Part shown: positions 23,814 through 32,756 of the stretch, piece after piece | Layout of the letters: the number at the start of each line of letters is the position of its first letter | Numbering within the stretch: position 1 is the stretch's first letter | Origin: a bacterium | Lineage (GTDB): Bacteria; Omnitrophota; Gorgyraeia; Zapsychrales; Zapsychraceae | DNA: 42,244 bases | Assembly: GCA_030429765.1 (NCBI GenBank) | Contig: JAUIER010000025.1 | Location: 1-42,244 of the forward strand | Direction of reading: 5' to 3' | Notes under the pieces: model-generated | Told to the model about the DNA's origin: nothing | The model's input: the letters and a program-made list of their open reading frames with translations, nothing else | The model's database searches: none | Position numbers and translations under genes: made by a program

Positions 23814-24200
23814 TCACTCTCCCAATCCCTCCAACACTTTCGCCAGCTCATGTTTCTCCATCTGTCCTTGAGCGATTCCCAGCATGGCGTCCAGCAGTTT
23901 TTGGCGGGGATCATCCAGACTGATGCCATTGAGCTCCAGGAACACCAATGCTGACGCCAAGCCTACGCGTTTGTTACCATCTATAAACGGATGATTCTTG
24001 GCAATGTGAAAGGCGTACGCGGCAGCCTGGGTGTAAAGGTCTTGATGCAGATACTCATTCTGGAAGGTTGCTTCCGGCTGGGCGATGGCGGATTGTAACA
24101 ATCCCAAGTCTCGAAGGCCAAACTCGCCGCCATATAACTCGATCTGATTTTTATGGATTTCCAGAACCTCGGCCAGAGTTAAAAACAACGGGTCCTTCAT
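23814..24200 (-). CDS. doc: Doc-type (Fic fold) toxin
   Basis: The product is 128 residues, the usual Doc length. The active-site motif is H-P-F-I-D-G-N-K-R starting at His70; classical Doc has H-x-F-x-D-A-N-K-R. The N-terminus has Y-G-G-E-F-G-L-R-D-L-G-L-L, typical of death-on-curing proteins. Doc phosphorylates elongation factor Tu and stops translation. The gene overlaps the antitoxin gene by 50 bases, so expression is coupled. The Gly in place of Ala in the motif is the main deviation from P1 Doc. Confidence 0.9.
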   Translation of the reverse strand: MKDPLFLTLAEVLEIHKNQIELYGGEFGLRDLGLLQSAIAQPEATFQNEYLHQDLYTQAAAYAFHIAKNHPFIDGNKRVGLASALVFLELNGISLDDPRQKLLDAMLGIAQGQMEKHELAKVLEGLGE

Positions 24201-24432
24201 AGGGTGATTCTGCCAGTTTTGTGAGTGTCTTCGAATGCTTTTTGTTGGTTTTATTGAGCGCTGAACGGAATGCCTTGGCGCGGGATTTATCGCGTACCGG
24301 TGATACGATGATATTGACCCCGTCGGTCGTCACCTCCAGCGGTGTATCGACGTCAATTTTTAACAGCTGCAAAATGGCCTTTTCAATGACCAGGGCGTGA
24401 CTGTTACCGTGAGCTGTGAGAGTTTTGATCAT
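24151..24432 (-). CDS. AbrB/MazE-like antitoxin
   Basis: The product is 93 residues. The N-terminal half (L-T-A-H-G-N-S-H-A-L-V-I then I-D-V-D-T-P-L-E-V-T-T-D-G) is a swapped-hairpin AbrB-type DNA-binding domain. The C-terminal part is basic and then flexible, as expected for a region that inhibits the toxin. The ribosome binding site is GGAGGT 7 bases before the ATG. A strong promoter and a palindrome that could be its own operator lie directly upstream. The standard architecture is antitoxin first, toxin second. Confidence 0.85.
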   Translation of the reverse strand: MIKTLTAHGNSHALVIEKAILQLLKIDVDTPLEVTTDGVNIIVSPVRDKSRAKAFRSALNKTNKKHSKTLTKLAESPYEGPVVFNSGRGSGNP

Positions 24433-24452
24433 GTTTTTTACCTCCGCGCATA

Positions 24453-24499
24453 GTTATTACAATGTAGTAACAGTATATCACCTTCATGGGAGGTGTCAA
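24453..24499 (-). promoter_or_regulatory. Promoter and operator of the AbrB/Doc pair
   Basis: The -35 is a perfect TTGACA (24494-24499) and the -10 is TATACT (24472-24477) with a 16-base spacer. Immediately after the -10, 24453-24471 reads GTTACTACATTGTAATAAC on the minus strand, a palindrome matching itself at 16 of 19 positions. Binding there by the antitoxin would block transcription start. Confidence 0.7.
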
Positions 24500-24542
24500 T
24501 TATCGAACGCTAAATCGGGTCCGCTGGAATTGTCTGATTCCC

Positions 24543-25445
24543 TTAATACCCCTTCAACACCCCCAGAAAATACCGATATTGGGTATATTCCTTGTACGCC
24601 TTTTTGCCGCGCAGCTTTTTGAACAGTCCGGCCAGATAGGTTTCCGTCAGCGATCGGAAGGCCCAGCGGGGTTTTCCAAACAGAAGCGGAGGGTTTTCTT
24701 CCCCTTTTAAAGAAATGGTATCCGCGATGCCCGAGGCCTCCCACCGCTCGCCGATATGTTCCAGGGTGCATTTCCACTCGGGTACAAAGTGGGACACCCG
24801 CGCATCGGGCAGGTAGTAATCCCTCACACCATTGTTTCGCAGACGCCGCATCAAATCGGTTTCTTCACCGACCATGGGCTGATCCCGACGGGCATTCAGC
24901 CCTAATGCAGAATTAAACCCTTGTGCCTGGAGGATGTTGTTGCGCGAGCAGGCCCAATTGGCTCCTAGCAAAAATTCGGTTTTGTTGAGCACTCGGGCCT
25001 CGGGGCCGTAATCCATCCCCTTGACACTGGCATGCGATGCCGCTAGAAGCTCGGGTTCGGGCGGAGTGCCCTCAAAATCACTGGCCACCGGTCCACCCCA
25101 GAAAAAATCATCGGACATGTTTTGATAAGCTTTCCAATAGATCTGCAGCCAATCTTGAGGGAATCGAATATCATCATCGGTAAATATTAATAATTCGCCG
25201 TTGGACTCCTGAATGGTTCGATTGCGGGCGTTACTGACCCCTTCCTTGTCCTCCGCAAAGAATTTGATCGGCAGATGTTCTTGCATCGCGAGTATTGGCC
25301 GGTCAAAAGGCTGTCGCCCTCGATGATTGACAACAATGATCTCCCACTTGACTTTGGCAGGAGGTTCACACGTACTCAATGATTCTAATGTTCTTAACAA
25401 AAGTTTTTCATTGTCACGAGATGTGATGAGTATAGATATATTCAT
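24543..25445 (-). CDS. Glycosyltransferase family 2
   Basis: The product is 300 residues with a GT-A fold. It has I-S-I-L-I-T-S-R-D-N-E, a region G-V-S-N-A-R-N-R-T-I and the metal-binding T-D-D-D (residues about 93-96), then W-G-G-P-V and a C-terminal segment with the conserved G-E-E-T-D-L-M-R-R. No membrane anchor is apparent. It likely transfers a sugar to a surface glycan. It stands alone beside the toxin-antitoxin pair and a small membrane peptide. Confidence 0.85.
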   Translation of the reverse strand: MNISILITSRDNEKLLLRTLESLSTCEPPAKVKWEIIVVNHRGRQPFDRPILAMQEHLPIKFFAEDKEGVSNARNRTIQESNGELLIFTDDDIRFPQDWLQIYWKAYQNMSDDFFWGGPVASDFEGTPPEPELLAASHASVKGMDYGPEARVLNKTEFLLGANWACSRNNILQAQGFNSALGLNARRDQPMVGEETDLMRRLRNNGVRDYYLPDARVSHFVPEWKCTLEHIGERWEASGIADTISLKGEENPPLLFGKPRWAFRSLTETYLAGLFKKLRGKKAYKEYTQYRYFLGVLKGY

Positions 25446-25518
25446 CTTTAAATCCGTTTAAATATTTCTTATATTTGGTTGAATGATCTAATTTCTTCCG
25501 ATATCTGACGGGTGTTCT

Positions 25519-25635
25519 TCACTTTTTATCCTTTTTGCGTTCCAAATAGTCTGCTGCACTTAAACAAAGGATAGTAAAAGAACCACAAGCCAATGAAATC
25601 ATAGCCACGAGAATCCAATTTTGCAATGATGACAT
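25519..25635 (-). CDS. 38-residue single-helix membrane peptide
   Basis: This short ORF has a strong ribosome binding site (AAGGAGG, 5 bases before ATG 25635) and a perfect TATAAT 18 bases upstream of the start. The product begins M-S-S-L-Q-N-W, has one hydrophobic helix (residues about 8-27) and ends with a charged tail E-R-K-K-D-K-K, suggesting an N-out, C-in bitopic peptide. No family is recognised. Promoter, ribosome binding site and topology together argue that it is real. Confidence 0.65.
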   Translation of the reverse strand: MSSLQNWILVAMISLACGSFTILCLSAADYLERKKDKK

Positions 25636-25653
25636 ATTTCCTCCTTGTTTGCT

Positions 25654-25659
25654 ATTATA
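25654..25659 (-). promoter_or_regulatory. -10 box for the 38-residue peptide gene
   Basis: A perfect TATAAT on the minus strand lies 18 bases before the ATG at 25635. The best -35 is weak (TTTTGA at a 15-base spacing). Confidence 0.4.
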
Positions 25660-25916
25660 CGTTGGATCTTCCTATCAAAATGCGTTGTATCCACAATACA
25701 ATTTTTATTATTTTGGTACAGGATGTGGAAATACATATCGGGGCTAGGTACGTAAGGAAGAAATTTCGCATGTCAAAATGTAATGGAAGTCCGTCGCTCC
25801 TTGAGGACTGTTCCGTTGTACTTTGGCTTGCTCGTTCACACGGTTTTGGCTGGATTATACATCGATTCGAGGGGAAACGCAAGATCCGGACCTAGCCGTC
25901 TCGTCGTGAGCCAGCC

Positions 25917-26060
25917 CTAGCACAACAATGGTCGATGTTTCTTGATTGAATCTCCAATATAGAGCTGAATCTCAAGATGCCCAAAATTTGTCTGCGGATA
26001 GATAAGAGTCATTTGATGCGGAATAATATCCACGTCAAAGGTGCGAATTTCGAAAATGTG
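25917..26060 (-). pseudogene. Possible degraded gene fragment
   Basis: A 47-codon frame without a start, ending in TAG at 25917, reads as plausible protein (T-F-D-V-D-I-I-P-H-Q-M-T-L-I-Y-P-Q-T then H-L-E-I-Q-L-Y-I-G-D-S). An in-frame TGA precedes it. It may be the tail of a lost gene; no family is recognised. Confidence 0.3.
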
Positions 26061-26129
26061 TCAGCTTAGTCAATAGTGGGCGCCATTGGAAGATCCAATC
26101 TGTGACCATAAAAAGGGGTTTCTTGTTCT

Positions 26130-29100
26130 TTATCTCATTCCCCATCTTTTATCCGGAGCATGACTCGTTGGGTAGGAAATAATCGCAAAATTTCTTTGTT
26201 TGGCCCACTGCCGGGCCGCTTCCTTAAGGTCGGGTTGTCCGCAGTTGTATAAATCTTGGGCGAGGGTCTTGCTGCCGAACCGGTTTAAGATCTCAATTAT
26301 TTCCGGTATTCGGGAGATATCCCCTCTGCTCAATAAATAGTAAGCCGCATTACGCGCCCCACTTCCTCGTCGATAGTCATTAGACTTAAAGAGTAAGATA
26401 GCGTTTAACGCCGCGTATACTCCTTCGGATCTTGTTTGACCTGTCTGAAAGATTTCACCCCAAGTTTTGAGTCCTGACTTTTGGGTCGCAGCGACGCGCA
26501 TGGATGGATTTTGGGCCGACGTGGCTATCTCTCGCAGGATGTCCGGAGAATCGAGTTTCTCAAGGACAATGGATAACACCTCGGTAAAATTGGATTGAAG
26601 TGCGATAATCTTTAGCTGGTCTTTACTCGTTATTTGATTCGTAGCCTTGATTCGCCAGACATCATACTTCCCGGTTAGTGCCATCTCGAGCATATCCTGC
26701 TCGTTCGAGATATTCCAATTGTCAGTTAATTTCTGCTCAGCTTCCCGTGCTCGATTCTGAACCTCTGGATCCAATAAGAGTTGGATCGCGCGATGTCTAG
26801 TGGCTTTATAAAAACCATCGAAGGCTAGGTCTCTAAGAAGCGATTGATCCTTGATTAAAGACACCGCCCGTATTCGAACTTGTTCCACGGGGTCCTCAAC
26901 CGCCCGCTTTTTAAGAAACTCTTGATCGGTGATACCTGGCAGTGCGGCAATTCTGAGCATCCAATGAAGATTACTGGATGCTTTTTTCTTCAGTAAGTCC
27001 TGATCATTCATCAATAATAAAATGGATTCATGGACAAAAAAGTTCTTTCTGTAGGCCAAAATGTTTTTGAATAAATCCGCATCGACTACTGCGAATAGTG
27101 ATTCAAATTCCCATCCCTTTGCCGCCAGATACCAGCGCAGCGAAGTGTTAATCAGTTTTTGTTCAACCGATTGGATGTGTTCCGGATCCGCTTCAAGCTC
27201 ATGCAAACGCTCTAATACCTTCCAACGATTCAACAGGGAAAAATCCTTTAAACCTGCCTCGACCAGCGTATCCGCGTCTTCGCATTTCAAGGCCGCCTGC
27301 ATCCGAATCGTCGCATCCGGGTGATGCAAAATAACTCTTTTTAAAGCGGCTGGTTCATTAATGCGGTCTAGAATTTCGATAAATTTAGTTTTTAAGAGAA
27401 TGCTAGCAAAGACATTTTGATCATCGATCTTCAAAAGAACCGTCTCTCGGATTTGTTCATTGATATTTTTGGTCCGACCCAGCTTCGCCAATAACTCCGG
27501 TTGATCGATCTTATCCAACACTTCTTGCTGTTCAGCCAGTGAATGATCTCTGAGGAGATGAAATGCTCCTGTCACCAACTCTGTCAACACGGATGGGTCG
27601 TCGATCTTGGCCATGGCCGATATTCTTATGTCCTTGAATTTTTGGCTATGGGCGAATTCCTTAACAATTTTTTTGAGCAGTTGAGTGTCATCAACTAACT
27701 TCAGTGCCTCCTCTTTGGCCACTACATAGTGGTTTTGCAGGACAATCTCGGCTAATTGTTCTTGATTCTCCATACTTTTGTAGCTTAATACTTTCATCAT
27801 TCTTTCCGCCGTTGTTCGGACATCTTTCGAGGTGTCATGGCTGACAATTTCTTTCAGTATATCCGGATTGAAGACTCTTCGCACCGCCCAGTAACGGACA
27901 CGTGGATCGGAGTCTGTCAAAGCCAACTGTTCGATCATTCTCTCATCTTTGATTTGGGTTACGGCCGTACTTCGAACGATCGAATCTTGATCATTCAAAA
28001 TGATCCTTTTTAAATCATCCTGACGATATAACCGTAAAACGGCGGCTTGACGAACTGAACTGTGTTCATCGTTCTGCGCGACTTTAGCCAAAACGTCTTG
28101 GTCCGTTAATTGTTGCACAGCAGATTTCCGAATGTCATAGTCAGAATGGTTCATGGCCAGCTCAGTCAAGACCTCATGATCATCAAGCCTCTTCATTGCC
28201 GCTGATCGGCATACACTAGATCTGTCTTGTTCGATGACTTTTTTTAGGACGTGTGGGTCCTTTAACTGTTCGATCGCTTGCTTACGCACGAATTCTTGCT
28301 TATGACTTAATGCGATGTGACGAAGCTTAGATGGATCCGTCAATTTTTTGACCAGCGGCCTTTTACGTTTATAATCGATCCCCTTATGCGTCATGATGAT
28401 CTTGAATAATAGTTCTTCGTTAGACATTTGTTGGGCAGCCGCCTCACGAATTTGTTGTTCGGGATCATTGAATGTCAACTGCTTGAGAATGTCGTCATTG
28501 GTGATTTTTTCGATGGCCTTGATTCGCTGCCAGGTTTGTTCGCCTCTAAGAGCGATATCCTCGAGAAGTCTTGGATCATGTAAGAGGTCCCAGGCAAAGG
28601 TTTGAGCTTTGGAATTTGAAGCGTAAAGGGCGAGACGTTTAATCTGGTTTTGATCCGCGAGTTGTGGGGACAGAGTCTTCGTCCATAGCTGGGTTGCGCG
28701 ATGGCGAATTTCCCCCTTGGGTTCGGATAAGGCGAGTTTTTTGATAAACTCCAGATCACCGATCTGTTCAAATGCAGCTAACCGTAGCTCACGATCCCTC
28801 CGTGAAGTCTTCATCACCCTTTTTAGAGTATCCTCGTCGAGACCGTCTAGTTCCAGGAGTCGGTTAAAGGCGATGAGACGAAAGTTTTCTTTAAAGGCGC
28901 CAAATAAGACATCTTTCAAGAAGGCTTGGTCGGAAATATTTTTGAGCGCGATTTCTTTTTTCCCTTGATAGGGGGCAGATTTTTGAAATGCTTCAATCAG
29001 AACTTCTTGATCATTGATTTCAATCAGGATTGGAATAAGGACTTGATGGGACTCACGTCGGTTATCTTGAAGTGCCAGTTCAACCCTGCGTTCGACGCTA

Positions 29101-29384
29101 TCCAGTTTTTTCAGCGCGGCCAGTCGTACCTCCCAGCGCCGACTGAGCCGAAATATATCCTCAAAGATATCTTGGCGGGTAATACGATTGAAAGCCGCTT
29201 CACGAACCTTTTCATAAGGATCGGATAGGGCCAGGCTCTTTAAACGTTCCTGGTCCTCCATTTTGGCAACTTCCTTTAACCGTGATCGGACATCTCGTTT
29301 GTGCCATTTCTGATCACATCCTTGCACAAATAAGATTGCGAAAAATAATGAAATGCTCAGAAAGAGTTGCCAGAACGTTTTCAT
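26130..29384 (-). CDS. Very large HEAT-repeat lipoprotein
   Basis: I take ATG 29384 as the start because it gives a clean signal peptide (M-K-T-F-W-Q-L-F) ending in the lipobox F-V-Q-G-C; a TTG start 63 bases upstream would add a polar leader. The product is 1084 residues. Nearly all of it is a chain of roughly 24-residue helical repeats of the type L-x-x-I/L-A-L-x-D-x-x-x-x-V-R-x-A-A-V-x-x-L/I-x-D, HEAT-like. No catalytic motif is seen. A lipid-anchored solenoid of this size could scaffold other envelope proteins. It follows the GH65 gene by about 70 bases. Confidence 0.75.
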   Translation of the reverse strand: MKTFWQLFLSISLFFAILFVQGCDQKWHKRDVRSRLKEVAKMEDQERLKSLALSDPYEKVREAAFNRITRQDIFEDIFRLSRRWEVRLAALKKLDSVERRVELALQDNRRESHQVLIPILIEINDQEVLIEAFQKSAPYQGKKEIALKNISDQAFLKDVLFGAFKENFRLIAFNRLLELDGLDEDTLKRVMKTSRRDRELRLAAFEQIGDLEFIKKLALSEPKGEIRHRATQLWTKTLSPQLADQNQIKRLALYASNSKAQTFAWDLLHDPRLLEDIALRGEQTWQRIKAIEKITNDDILKQLTFNDPEQQIREAAAQQMSNEELLFKIIMTHKGIDYKRKRPLVKKLTDPSKLRHIALSHKQEFVRKQAIEQLKDPHVLKKVIEQDRSSVCRSAAMKRLDDHEVLTELAMNHSDYDIRKSAVQQLTDQDVLAKVAQNDEHSSVRQAAVLRLYRQDDLKRIILNDQDSIVRSTAVTQIKDERMIEQLALTDSDPRVRYWAVRRVFNPDILKEIVSHDTSKDVRTTAERMMKVLSYKSMENQEQLAEIVLQNHYVVAKEEALKLVDDTQLLKKIVKEFAHSQKFKDIRISAMAKIDDPSVLTELVTGAFHLLRDHSLAEQQEVLDKIDQPELLAKLGRTKNINEQIRETVLLKIDDQNVFASILLKTKFIEILDRINEPAALKRVILHHPDATIRMQAALKCEDADTLVEAGLKDFSLLNRWKVLERLHELEADPEHIQSVEQKLINTSLRWYLAAKGWEFESLFAVVDADLFKNILAYRKNFFVHESILLLMNDQDLLKKKASSNLHWMLRIAALPGITDQEFLKKRAVEDPVEQVRIRAVSLIKDQSLLRDLAFDGFYKATRHRAIQLLLDPEVQNRAREAEQKLTDNWNISNEQDMLEMALTGKYDVWRIKATNQITSKDQLKIIALQSNFTEVLSIVLEKLDSPDILREIATSAQNPSMRVAATQKSGLKTWGEIFQTGQTRSEGVYAALNAILLFKSNDYRRGSGARNAAYYLLSRGDISRIPEIIEILNRFGSKTLAQDLYNCGQPDLKEAARQWAKQRNFAIISYPTSHAPDKRWGMR

Positions 29385-29455
29385 TCTCCATCGGCTATCG
29401 TCGGTCATCCTGACTTCAACATGATACATACGGCATGTTTCCCTCAATGGTTATC

Positions 29456-31807
29456 TTATTGGTCGCGGCGCACCACCATTTCTCCTTGTTTAAGATCCAG
29501 GGTTTCGCCCTTATGAGTGATTGTCAGAAAATCGCCTTCGGTGACCAGGTACTTGGTTTCATGGGGGGTGATTTCAATCCGCAAAATGGCGTCTCGAATG
29601 CACAGCGAAAATTTGAGAAACGTCATCCCATTCGATAAATGCGGATTAAAACTGATCTGTCCGTTATAATCGCGCAGTCCCGCCAAGCCGTAGACCACAA
29701 AAATCCAGCAGCCTCCCATAGAGGCAATATGGGCCCCGTCGGCCACATTCCCGGCGACATTCCCAAAGTCCATCAGGACGGTATGATGAAAATATTGCCG
29801 GGCCAGATCATAGTAGCCCAGCTCCGAGGCCAAGACGCCCTGAATACAGGCGGACAGTGAAGAATCACCGGCCGTGAGCGGTTCGTAATAGTCGAAGTTG
29901 CGTTTTTTTTGTTCGGGGGTGAAATAGTTACCCAGCAGAAACATCGCCATGACCACATCGGCCTGCTTGATTACCTGATGACGGTAGAGCACCAGCGGAT
30001 GGTAATGCAACAGCAATGGAAATTTCTCAATTGGAGTTTTTTCCAGGTCCCATATCTCCCGTTTGAGAAAGTTTTCGTCTTGCGGATGGATCTGCAATAC
30101 TTCATCATAAGGGATATTCATATGGTCCGCCGCCCGTTGCCAGTCATCGAGCTCGTTCATATCAAGTTGCGTTTCCCGCTGGATGGTGACAAAGGCGTCC
30201 GGACGCTCCTTCTGCATGCGACGGACAGTATCGATGGCGAACCGAAGATTTTCCCGGGCCATCATATTGGTAAAGAGATTGTTATTGACCACGGCTGTGT
30301 ATTCGTCTGGACCGGTAACACCATGAATACGAAATTCCCCATCCCCATATTTTGGAAAGCAGCCCAGATCATACCAAAGACGGGCGGTTTCGATCAGCAT
30401 TTCCACTCCACAGTCAAATAGGAAGTCTTCATCTCCGGTGACCTCCACATATTTTCTTACGGCGTACATGATGTCCGCGTTGATGTGATACTGAGCTGTT
30501 CCAGCGGCAAAAAAAGCAGAGGCTTCATTGCCGTTGATTGTCCGCCAGGGATACAGCGCCCCTTTTTGATTGAGATGCCGGGCGCGCTCGCGGGCTTGAT
30601 CCAGTTTACTGTGCCTGAATTTGAGGACATTGCGCGCGATGCGCGGTTCAGTGTATGTTAAAAATGGGAGCACATAGATTTCGGAGTCCCAAAAGTAATG
30701 GCCCTCATAGGCGGACCCGGTCAGTCCCCGGGCTCCGACCCCTGTTCCTTCTGCCCTGGCCGTGGCCTGACAGATATGAAACAAGTTGAACCGTAAAACT
30801 TGCTGTGTCCGGTAATCGCTATCTGAAATCTCCATATCACTTAAATTCCAGAACTTTGCCATGTAATCTTTTTGTGATTGGATCACGCGATCCGTTCCCA
30901 TTGTAATCGCCTGATCAATGGTGCGCTCGGCGCGATTACACAGATCTTTGGGGTCGGCTCTGCGCGAGCTGTGATATGATATTATTTTGTCAAGACGGAA
31001 CGGCTGACCTTCCTGAGCGAAGACGGTATAGACACATTTTCCCTCATGTGGTGCGCGTTCTATTTTGCGTTTGTATTGATTTTTTGTCTCAATGAGATGA
31101 TCCATGCCGCAAGACAGGGTCATGCCGCTATTTTGAGTCTTGTAACCAAAGACAATACGGTCGTCCTGCACAATATCATGCTCGACACTAAGTACCGAAT
31201 ATTCAAATTGTCCGGCCTTTCGCGGATCATGGACATCGTCGGCATGTACTACACGGTCATCATCGTGAATGAGTTTGGAAGAAATAATGATATTGGCGGA
31301 GGCGTTCAGAACGACAACCTCATAGGTAATTAACGCCAGATGGCGGTACTCCATTGATACCAGCAATTTTGATTTGATCTGAACTTCTTTGCCAGTTGGT
31401 GTTTTCCAGACTAGGGATCGTGCAAGGATTCCGTCTTTCATATTCAGTGCCCGTTCGTATTGAACAAGATCTGCGACATGCAGGGCCAACGGTTCATCAT
31501 CAACATAAATTTTGACGATTTTGGTGTCCGGAAGGTTGACCATGGTTTGGCCTTCTTCCGCGTAGCCGTAGGCCTTTTCGCCGTAGTGGATCGGCCATGA
31601 TTCATAAAAACCATTAATGAACGTCCCTCGTTGTGCGCACGGAACTCCTTCCTCAAGGGTTCCCCTCATGCCTAAATAGCCGTTGCCTACGGCAAATAAG
31701 GTTTCATCCTGGGCGAGATATTTTTCTGAAAAACTTTTTTGAACGATCCTCCAATCATCAATTGGATAGATATCTTCGGGTGGTAAGAAGATTTTGTGAT
31801 GTTTCAT
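29456..31807 (-). CDS. Glycoside hydrolase family 65 phosphorylase
   Basis: The product is 783 residues, the normal GH65 length. The N-terminal beta-sandwich is followed by an (alpha/alpha)6 barrel. Marks are G-N-G-Y-L-G-M-R-G (41-49), H-Y-F-W-D-S-E (370-376), and G-V-T-G-P-D-E-Y with the general acid Glu502; a later K-Q-A-D-V-V segment is also conserved. These enzymes cleave alpha-linked disaccharides (maltose, trehalose, kojibiose or nigerose) with phosphate, giving beta-glucose-1-phosphate. The adjacent beta-phosphoglucomutase would convert that product. It has an AAAGGAG ribosome binding site. The exact disaccharide cannot be told from sequence alone. Confidence 0.95.
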   Translation of the reverse strand: MKHHKIFLPPEDIYPIDDWRIVQKSFSEKYLAQDETLFAVGNGYLGMRGTLEEGVPCAQRGTFINGFYESWPIHYGEKAYGYAEEGQTMVNLPDTKIVKIYVDDEPLALHVADLVQYERALNMKDGILARSLVWKTPTGKEVQIKSKLLVSMEYRHLALITYEVVVLNASANIIISSKLIHDDDRVVHADDVHDPRKAGQFEYSVLSVEHDIVQDDRIVFGYKTQNSGMTLSCGMDHLIETKNQYKRKIERAPHEGKCVYTVFAQEGQPFRLDKIISYHSSRRADPKDLCNRAERTIDQAITMGTDRVIQSQKDYMAKFWNLSDMEISDSDYRTQQVLRFNLFHICQATARAEGTGVGARGLTGSAYEGHYFWDSEIYVLPFLTYTEPRIARNVLKFRHSKLDQARERARHLNQKGALYPWRTINGNEASAFFAAGTAQYHINADIMYAVRKYVEVTGDEDFLFDCGVEMLIETARLWYDLGCFPKYGDGEFRIHGVTGPDEYTAVVNNNLFTNMMARENLRFAIDTVRRMQKERPDAFVTIQRETQLDMNELDDWQRAADHMNIPYDEVLQIHPQDENFLKREIWDLEKTPIEKFPLLLHYHPLVLYRHQVIKQADVVMAMFLLGNYFTPEQKKRNFDYYEPLTAGDSSLSACIQGVLASELGYYDLARQYFHHTVLMDFGNVAGNVADGAHIASMGGCWIFVVYGLAGLRDYNGQISFNPHLSNGMTFLKFSLCIRDAILRIEITPHETKYLVTEGDFLTITHKGETLDLKQGEMVVRRDQ

Positions 31808-31870
31808 GAGAAAAGTACTCCTTTATTGAGCAGCAGTTTTTGCACTCATCGTTGTGATAGCTATCTAATA

Positions 31871-32608
31871 TTACGGTATAATTGTGGTTAAATCGGACAC
31901 GACAAGATGGGCTCCGGCTTTCACGAGACTTTCTGAATCGTTGACCCGATCCAGACCGATCACCAGTCCGAACCCGCCTTGCACACCGGCCTGAACTCCC
32001 GATATGGCGTCTTCAACAACAACGGCCTTGTCCGGGGCGACCCCCACCCGTTTCGCCGCCTCTATGAAAATATCCGGGGCGGGTTTTCCCGTTAGCCCAA
32101 GATCGAGGGCTACGTTTCCGTCCACACGGATTTCAAATAAGTCTCCAAGCCCCGCTGCATTGATAATGGCATCGCAGTTGCGACTGGAGGTTACCAGCGC
32201 CATACTGAGTCCCTTCTGCTTAATGTGCCTGATAAATTTCAATGTGTCCTGGTATACTTCGACTCCGTCCGTCGTGAGTACGTCATGTATCAGCTGATTT
32301 TTACGGTCTCCTAAAGATTGTATGCTGTCTTTGTTGTCATCCGACTTTTCTGGGAGTACGATAGAACGCGATTCTAGAAAACTGCGCACACCCACATACC
32401 TGGGTTTACCATCCACGAACTGTTTATAATCCTTCTCTATGCTGAACGGTTCAAAGGGGATATTATTTTGGTCTGAATATCTCCGGAGATATTCATCAAA
32501 CATCTTTTTCCAGCAGGTCGCGTGGACTTTAGCGGTTTTAGTCAAAACTCCGTCCATGTCAAAGAGAACAGCCGCGTAGTCTTCGGCGTTAAAGGTTGAT
32601 GTTTTCAT
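31871..32608 (-). CDS. Beta-phosphoglucomutase-like HAD enzyme
   Basis: The product is 245 residues. The HAD motif I is F-D-M-D-G-V-L-T (Asp17 nucleophile, Asp19 acid/base). Motif II is V-T-S-S-R, and motif III/IV is K-P-A-P-D-I-F ... V-V-E-D-A-I-S-G-V. This pattern fits beta-phosphoglucomutase, which converts beta-glucose-1-phosphate to glucose-6-phosphate. The gene immediately precedes the GH65 phosphorylase in transcription, the classic pairing. The ribosome binding site is AAGGAGG. The insertion after the cap start (residues about 45-75) is longer than in lactococcal PgmB and resembles the actinobacterial type. Confidence 0.9.
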   Translation of the reverse strand: MKTSTFNAEDYAAVLFDMDGVLTKTAKVHATCWKKMFDEYLRRYSDQNNIPFEPFSIEKDYKQFVDGKPRYVGVRSFLESRSIVLPEKSDDNKDSIQSLGDRKNQLIHDVLTTDGVEVYQDTLKFIRHIKQKGLSMALVTSSRNCDAIINAAGLGDLFEIRVDGNVALDLGLTGKPAPDIFIEAAKRVGVAPDKAVVVEDAISGVQAGVQGGFGLVIGLDRVNDSESLVKAGAHLVVSDLTTIIP

Positions 32609-32756
32609 GATTGGCCTCCTTGATTATTTTGATCCTCGATGAACGGCTGGATCAGATGACGACTTATTTATTCTATCGAATAAGTCAGAAATCTCTTTAA
32701 TAATATTAAATATGGTGCTGACAGTTGTTTTCGTGTTGAGGTAATACGTGTAATTT

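Larger units (their letters stand above)
25636..26129. other. Intergenic stretch, no intact gene
   Basis: This 494-base stretch holds the TATAAT of the small peptide gene and a short coding-like remnant at 25917-26060. The 75- and 89-residue frames on opposite strands near 25626-25895 lack ribosome binding sites and domain features. Confidence 0.5.

Noticed and set aside
23511-23954. Plus-strand frames spanning the repeat copy and doc
   Set aside because: They run antisense into the well-supported doc gene and include the palindromic repeat.
25626-25895. Opposing 89- and 75-codon frames
   Set aside because: Neither has a ribosome binding site or domain; the region is better explained as intergenic DNA with a small peptide promoter.
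26130-29447. CRISPR or DNA tandem repeat suggested by the repetitive protein
   Set aside because: The repetition is at protein level (degenerate 24-residue HEAT-like units); no regularly spaced identical DNA repeats are seen.
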